NCBI GenBank assembly: GCA_036396755.1 | Contig: DASWKG010000098.1 | Coordinates: 1-9,146, forward strand | Length of the DNA stretch: 9,146 nucleotides | DNA from: DASWKG01 sp036396755 | GTDB taxonomy: Bacteria > Actinomycetota > UBA4738 > CALAEC01 | Direction of reading: 5' to 3' | Shown: positions 5,809-9,146 of the stretch, piece after piece | How positions within the stretch are numbered: position 1 is the stretch's first letter | Layout of the letters: every line of letters begins with the position of its first letter | The notes under the pieces: generated by a model | What the model saw: the letters and a program-made list of their open reading frames with translations, nothing else | Databases searched by the model: none | Told to the model about the DNA's origin: nothing | Translations under genes and position numbers: made by a program

Positions 5809-6141
5809 ATGGCAGAGGCCCTTGGGATGATCGAGTGCCGGAGCTTCCCGGCGATGGTCGAGGCCGCCGACGCGATGGTGAAGGCGGCGAAGGTCGAGCT
5901 GGTCTCCCACGCGGAGACCGGCGGCGGCTACGTGACGGCGGTCGTCCGCGGCGACGTGGCGGCGGTGAAGGCCGCGGTCTCGGCCGGCGTGCAGAACGCC
6001 GAGCGCGTCGGCGAGCTCATCGCGAGCCACGTGATCGCGCGGCCGCACCTCAACATCGACGTCGTGCTGCCGCTCGGCCGCAAGGACGAGGCCGAGTCCG
6101 AGATGGGCGGCGGCGGCCGCAAGCGGGCCGCGGCCCGATAA
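5809..6141 (+). CDS. BMC-H hexameric shell protein
   Basis: The product is 110 residues with a single BMC domain (about 3-88). The sequence runs EALGMIECRSFPAMVEAADAMVKAAKVELV, the pore loop ETGGGYVTAVVRGDVAAVKAAV, and HVIARPHLNIDVVLPLG. Hexamers tile the shell facets. The pore loop residues are all glycine (Gly38-40), which suggests a comparatively open, uncharged central pore. In PduA the equivalent position carries a Ser. The short C-terminal tail after 90 is charged and ends in a basic GGGRKRAAAR, which could face the lumen or cytosol. From memory the sequence is very close to the Haliangium BMC-H. This is the only BMC-H in the window. It follows BMC-T by 14 bases and is followed by a long hairpin. 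Confidence 0.96.
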   Translation: MAEALGMIECRSFPAMVEAADAMVKAAKVELVSHAETGGGYVTAVVRGDVAAVKAAVSAGVQNAERVGELIASHVIARPHLNIDVVLPLGRKDEAESEMGGGGRKRAAAR

Positions 6142-6153
6142 CGAGAGCCACCC

Positions 6154-6204
6154 CGTTCTGTTGACACCTGGCCTCGCTATCCGAGGCTGAGTGTCAACAG
6201 AACG
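6154..6204 (+). repeat. Long intercistronic hairpin between BMC-H and BMC-P1
   Basis: CGTTCTGTTGACAC (6154-6167) and GTGTCAACAGAACG (6191-6204) are perfect 14-bp inverted repeats. Inside, GCCTCG (6171-6176) pairs with CGAGGC (6182-6187) around a 5-base loop. Only a C-A mismatch and two G-U-type pairs lie between the two helices, giving one almost continuous stem of about 23 bp. After the stem comes a G-rich run rather than a U-tract, so it is not a canonical intrinsic terminator. Likely roles are a barrier or processing site that protects or separates the BMC-H message from the pentamer and dehydrogenase genes, or partial termination setting shell stoichiometry. A small palindromic repeat element is an alternative. 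Confidence 0.7.
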
Positions 6205-6231
6205 AGGGGGGGCGGGAGGAGGTCGACGCAC

Positions 6232-6528
6232 GTGCTCTTGGGACGGGTTGCCGGCACGCTGGTCGCGACGAAGAAGGAGCCGACGATGGAAGGGCTGAAG
6301 CTCCTCGTCGTCCGCTACCTCGACGTGGACGGCTCGGAGACGGGCCAGACGGTGGTGGCGGCCGACGCGGTCGGCGCCGGGGTCGACGAGGTGGTGATGG
6401 TGGCCTCGGGGTCGTCGGCGCGTCAGACGGAGGCCACCCGCGACCGGCCCTGCGACGCGGTGGTCATGGCGATCGTCGACACCTGGGAGGTCGAGGGCGA
6501 GGACCGCTACCAGAAGGGCGAGGGATGA
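6232..6528 (+). CDS. BMC-P1 pentameric vertex protein (EutN/CcmL family)
   Basis: The product is 98 residues from a GTG start. AGGAGG (6217-6222) sits 9 bases upstream. The family pattern is clear: LLGRVAGTLVATKKEP at the N-terminus, LKLLVVRYLDVDG, VVAADAVGAGVDEVVMVASGSSARQ, and DAVVMAIVDTWEVEG. EutN/CcmL pentamers cap the vertices of the icosahedral shell. It is the first of three paralogues in the operon. The C-terminal tail (EDRYQKGEG) is longer than in the other two. It follows the hairpin gap and its stop overlaps the dehydrogenase start (ATGA, 6525-6528), so the dehydrogenase is probably translationally coupled to it. Confidence 0.93.
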   Translation: MLLGRVAGTLVATKKEPTMEGLKLLVVRYLDVDGSETGQTVVAADAVGAGVDEVVMVASGSSARQTEATRDRPCDAVVMAIVDTWEVEGEDRYQKGEG

Positions 6529-7985
6529 AGACGCTCACGGCCGACGAGATCCAGGGCATCATCGAGCGGGTCCGCGGCCGGCTCGGCCAGGCGGGGGAGC
6601 GGCCGGGTCCCGCGCTCCGGGGCGAGCGGGAGCTGTCCGATGCGGCCGAGGCCGAGCTCGGGGACGGCATCCACGCCACGATCGAGGACGCCGTGGCGGC
6701 CGCGTCGGGGGCGTTCGCCGCGTACCGCGAGGTCGGCCTCGGGGGGCGGAAGGCGATCGTCGCCTCGATCCGCGCGTCGATGACCGAGCACGGCGAGCGG
6801 CTGGCCGAGATGGCCGTGGCGGAGACCGGCCTCGGGCGGGTCGCCGACAAGATCGTGAAGAACCGCCTCGTGACCACGAAGACCCCCGGCCCCGAGGACC
6901 TTGAGATCGAGGCGGGCACCGGCGACCTCGGGATGGTCGCAACCGAGTTCGCGCCGTTCGGCGTGGTCGCCTCGATCACCCCGACCACCAACCCCACCTC
7001 GACGATCATCAACAACTCGATCTCGATCCTGTCGGCCGGCAACTCGCTGGTGTTCAACGTGCACCCGAACGCGAGGAAGGTGTCCGCCGAGAACGTCCGG
7101 CTCATCAACCGCGCGATCGTCGCCGCGGGCGGTCCGGAGGACCTCGTGACGGCGATCCCCGAGCCGACGATCGACACCGCGAAGGAGCTGATGCATCACC
7201 CGGACGTGCGCCTGCTCCTGGTCACCGGCGGGCCCGCGGTGGTGCGGGAGGCGCTGAAGACCGACAAGCGCGCGGTCACCGCCGGCCCGGGCAACCCGCC
7301 CGCGGTCGTCGACGAGACCGCCGACGTCGGGAAGGCGGCACGGGACATCGTGGCGGGGGCCTCCTTCGACAACAACGTGATCTGCACCGACGAGAAGACG
7401 ACGATCGTGGTCGATTCGGTCGCCGACCGGCTCGTTCGCGCGATGGCCGAGGCCGGCGCCTACCGCCTGAAGGAGCACGAGCTGCGCAAGCTCGAGCGCG
7501 TGATCTTCAAGGAGCTGGGGCCTCCGGGCAAGCCCGGCGTGATCAACCCCGCGTGGATCGGCAAGGACGCTGCGGTGATCCTGGCGGAGGTCGGGGTTCG
7601 GGCCGAGGGCGACGTGCGGCTGGTGGTTGCGGAGGTCCCGAACGGGCACCCGCTGGTCTGGACCGAGCAGATGATGCCGGTGATGCCGGTCACGCGGGTC
7701 TCGGGAGTCGACCGCGCGATCGACCTCGCCGTCCGCTCCGAGCACGGCTTCCGCCACACGGCGTCGATCCACTCGACGAACGTCGACGCGATCACCCGGA
7801 TGGGGCGCGCGATGAACTGCTCGATCTTCGTGGCGAACGGGCCGAACTACTCCGGGCTCGGCGAGGGGGGCGAGGGGTTCACCTCGTTCTCGATCGCGAG
7901 CCCGACCGGCGACGGGCTGACCCGCCCGCGCACCTTCTCGCGCGAGCGGCGGATCACGGTGGTCGGCGCGCTCCGGATCGTGTAG
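6525..7985 (+). CDS. CoA-acylating aldehyde dehydrogenase, PduP/EutE-like, BMC-targeted
   Basis: The product is 486 residues. The N-terminal 20 residues (LTADEIQGIIERVRGRL) form an amphipathic helix like the PduP encapsulation peptide, followed by a Gly/Pro-rich linker to about residue 45. The dehydrogenase core follows: PFGVVASITPTTNPTSTIINN (145-164), VTGGPAVVREAL, GPGNPPAVVDETAD, and the catalytic Cys287 in FDNNVICTDEK. PduP and EutE have the same NN..C..EK arrangement, which distinguishes the CoA-acylating group from hydrolytic aldehyde dehydrogenases. The reaction is aldehyde plus CoA plus NAD+ to acyl-CoA plus NADH. Acetaldehyde from DeoC is the natural candidate substrate (inference). 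Its position between shell genes and its targeting helix place it in the lumen. NAD and CoA recycling partners are not in the window. Confidence 0.93.
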   Translation: MKTLTADEIQGIIERVRGRLGQAGERPGPALRGERELSDAAEAELGDGIHATIEDAVAAASGAFAAYREVGLGGRKAIVASIRASMTEHGERLAEMAVAETGLGRVADKIVKNRLVTTKTPGPEDLEIEAGTGDLGMVATEFAPFGVVASITPTTNPTSTIINNSISILSAGNSLVFNVHPNARKVSAENVRLINRAIVAAGGPEDLVTAIPEPTIDTAKELMHHPDVRLLLVTGGPAVVREALKTDKRAVTAGPGNPPAVVDETADVGKAARDIVAGASFDNNVICTDEKTTIVVDSVADRLVRAMAEAGAYRLKEHELRKLERVIFKELGPPGKPGVINPAWIGKDAAVILAEVGVRAEGDVRLVVAEVPNGHPLVWTEQMMPVMPVTRVSGVDRAIDLAVRSEHGFRHTASIHSTNVDAITRMGRAMNCSIFVANGPNYSGLGEGGEGFTSFSIASPTGDGLTRPRTFSRERRITVVGALRIV

Positions 7986-7988
7986 CCG

Positions 7989-8585
7989 ATGAACCCCGCC
8001 GTCGCGCTCCTCGAGCTCGGTTCCATCGCTCGCGGAATCGAGGCGGGCGACGCGATGATCAAGCGATCGCCGCTCGAGGTCCTCCGCGCGGGGACCGTTC
8101 ACCCCGGGAAGTACCTGGTGCTGGTCGGGGGCATGACGGCCGACGTGGAGGAGGCGCTCGAGGCGGGCCGCGCCGTGGGCGGCGACGCCGTGCTCGACGT
8201 CGTGTTCCTGCCCGACGTTCATCCGGACGTTGTCGCGTCGATCGGCGGCGTGCGGCGCGCCGAGCCGGGCGAGGCGCTCGGCATCGTCGAGACGCAGACG
8301 GTGGCGTCGGTGATCGAGGCCGCCGACGCGGGCGTGAAGGGCGCGCGCGTCACGATCCGCGAGCTCCGGCTCGCCGACGAGCTCGGCGGGAAGGCGTACG
8401 TGCTGTTCGGCGGCGAGGTGGCCGAGGTCGAGGCCGCGGTGGAGCAGGCCGTCGCGCGCATCGAGGCGAGCGGCCAGCGGCTCGCGAGCGCGGTCATCCC
8501 CCAGCTCCACGCCGAGATGGACGAGAACCTCTCCGCCGACGGCCGCTTCCTGGTCCGGGCGCACGGCGTGGTGAAGGAGGGATGA
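7989..8585 (+). CDS. BMC-T shell protein, PduT-like (single-layer type)
   Basis: The product is 198 residues with two BMC domains. The first has ALLELGSIARGIEAGDAMIKRSPLEVL, TVHPGKYLVLVGG and ADVEEALEAG. The second has ALGIVETQTVASVIEAADAGVKGARV, GGKAYVLFGGEVAEVEAAVE and ASAVIPQLH. This matches PduT closely. In Citrobacter PduT, Cys38 of the CPGK motif binds a 4Fe-4S cluster at the trimer pore. Here the same position is His38 (HPGK), so a cysteine-ligated cluster is not expected. A different metal, or none, may sit there. It starts 3 bases after the dehydrogenase stop without a clear ribosome site, which suggests coupling. It is probably a specialised pore tile for electrons, metal or metabolites (inference). 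Confidence 0.9.
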   Translation: MNPAVALLELGSIARGIEAGDAMIKRSPLEVLRAGTVHPGKYLVLVGGMTADVEEALEAGRAVGGDAVLDVVFLPDVHPDVVASIGGVRRAEPGEALGIVETQTVASVIEAADAGVKGARVTIRELRLADELGGKAYVLFGGEVAEVEAAVEQAVARIEASGQRLASAVIPQLHAEMDENLSADGRFLVRAHGVVKEG

Positions 8586-8586
8586 C

Positions 8587-8862
8587 GTGCAGCTCGGGCG
8601 CGTGATCGGGACCGTCGTCGCGACCGAGCGGTCGCCGGGGCTCGACGGTGTGAAGTTCCTCATCCTCCAGCCCCTCGACCGGCGGAGGGAGCCGTCGGGG
8701 CGGCCGGTCGTGGCCGCCGACGCCGTCCACATGGCCGGCCCCGGGGAGCTCGTCTACTTCGTGGGCGCCCGCGAGGCCGCGCAGGCGCTCCGCGAGACGT
8801 TCGTGCCCGTCGACCACGCGGTCGTGGGCATCGTCGACGCGGTCGAGGAGCTGGGGTCGTGA
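8587..8862 (+). CDS. BMC-P2 pentameric vertex protein (EutN/CcmL family)
   Basis: The product is 91 residues from GTG. AAGGAGG (8574-8580) lies 6 bases upstream, and the start is one base after the BMC-T stop. It has the N-terminal QLGRVIGTVVATERSPGLDGVKFLILQPL, then VVAADAVHMAGPGELVYFVG and VDHAVVGIVDAVEE. The loop that reads SGSSARQ in P1 and EGNSARQ in P3 is VGAREAAQAL here, so this is the most divergent of the three. It overlaps P3 by GTGA. Three pentamer paralogues probably differ in partner or position at shell vertices. Confidence 0.92.
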   Translation: MQLGRVIGTVVATERSPGLDGVKFLILQPLDRRREPSGRPVVAADAVHMAGPGELVYFVGAREAAQALRETFVPVDHAVVGIVDAVEELGS

Positions 8863-9146
8863 GGGTCGCCCGGGTGGTGGGAACCGTGGTGGCCACGATC
8901 CAGGCGCCGGTGTTCGATGGCCGCGCGCTGCTCCTCTGCGATCTGCTCGACGCCGCCGGCGAGCCCGAGGGGGGCTCCGTGATCGCCACCGACACGGTCG
9001 GCGCCGGGGCGGGGGAGACCGTGCTGATCATCGACGAGGGCAACTCGGCCCGGCAGGTGGTCGGGCTCGAGGAGGGCCCCATCCGGGCGGTCGTCGTGGG
9101 CATCGTCGACGAGCTCATCGTCGACGGGAACGCGGTCCCGACGTGA
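8859..9146 (+). CDS. BMC-P3 pentameric vertex protein (EutN/CcmL family)
   Basis: The product is 95 residues from a GTG that overlaps the P2 stop (GTGA, 8859-8862). GAGGAG at 8845-8850 gives an 8-base spacing. Family features are VARVVGTVVATIQAPVFDG, ALLLCDLLDAAGEP, VIATDTVGAGAGETVLIIDEGNSARQV and IRAVVVGIVDELIVDG. P3 and P2 are a tandem pair that probably arose by duplication. The stop TGA is the last three bases of the window, so the gene is complete but the operon may continue. Confidence 0.92.
   Translation: MRVARVVGTVVATIQAPVFDGRALLLCDLLDAAGEPEGGSVIATDTVGAGAGETVLIIDEGNSARQVVGLEEGPIRAVVVGIVDELIVDGNAVPT

Noticed and set aside
6161..6190. TTGACA inside the hairpin as a second promoter
   Set aside because: No acceptable -10 box lies 16-18 bases downstream (the best is GAGGCT), and the TTGACA is explained as part of the 14-bp inverted repeat.
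6154..6215. Hairpin as a canonical rho-independent terminator
   Set aside because: There is no U-tract. The stem is followed by a G-rich run, and downstream genes of the same system lack another evident promoter.
6507..8732. 741-residue minus-strand open frame opposite the dehydrogenase and PduT-like genes
   Set aside because: It is a shadow of well-conserved plus-strand genes, rich in Arg, His, Asp and Gly, and without motifs.
1..9146. CRISPR arrays, tRNA or rRNA genes, insertion sequences
   Set aside because: No regular repeat-spacer pattern, no cloverleaf or rRNA-like segment, and no transposase motifs were seen.

Overview
This is a G+C-rich window (roughly 70% by eye, with codon third positions almost always G or C). 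Its right two thirds is most of a bacterial microcompartment (BMC, metabolosome) operon. An F420-type luciferase-like monooxygenase, a HutC-type GntR regulator and near-leaderless starts suggest Actinomycetota, perhaps Thermoleophilia-like or a related high-GC soil lineage. The shell proteins closely recall those of the myxobacterium Haliangium, so this is inference and the locus may have been transferred.

Left part (1-2869). A truncated luciferase-like monooxygenase runs off the left edge on the minus strand. Diverging from it is an FAD amine oxidase resembling L-amino-acid oxidases; a strong ribosome site and a -10 box that overlaps the upstream ATG support its GTG start at 434. A gap of about 190 bp then holds what looks like the 3' remnant of a minus-strand gene. 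Next is a class I SAM-dependent methyltransferase lacking the PrmC NPPY motif. Nothing ties these genes to the microcompartment except position.

Control region (2870-2952). A TTGACA -35 box sits among three dyad symmetries, one a perfect 12-bp palindrome over the regulator's start codon. This is a likely autoregulated operator and promoter for the GntR/HutC regulator and everything downstream.

BMC operon (2946-9146, all plus strand). The order is GntR/UTRA regulator, RpiB-like sugar-phosphate isomerase, DeoC (deoxyribose-phosphate aldolase), BMC-T (stacked type), BMC-H, a 90-bp gap with a long hairpin, BMC-P1, CoA-acylating aldehyde dehydrogenase, BMC-T (PduT-like), BMC-P2 and BMC-P3. Most junctions overlap or nearly touch, which implies translational coupling. 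The exceptions are the two main shell genes, which have their own strong ribosome sites, and BMC-P1 after the hairpin.

Working model. DeoC cleaves 2-deoxyribose 5-phosphate to glyceraldehyde 3-phosphate and acetaldehyde. The shell retains acetaldehyde and the PduP-like dehydrogenase converts it to acetyl-CoA. All three enzymes carry short N-terminal amphipathic extensions that look like encapsulation peptides. This matches, from memory, the catalogued 'sugar-phosphate utilising' (SPU) BMC class, whose physiology is poorly known. The oddest features are an RpiB whose catalytic Cys is Asp, a four-Cys module between the targeting peptide and barrel of DeoC, a His at the PduT Fe-S Cys position, and the intercistronic hairpin. 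The window ends exactly on the BMC-P3 stop codon. Phosphotransacylase, alcohol dehydrogenase and kinase or transport genes are absent and may lie downstream.
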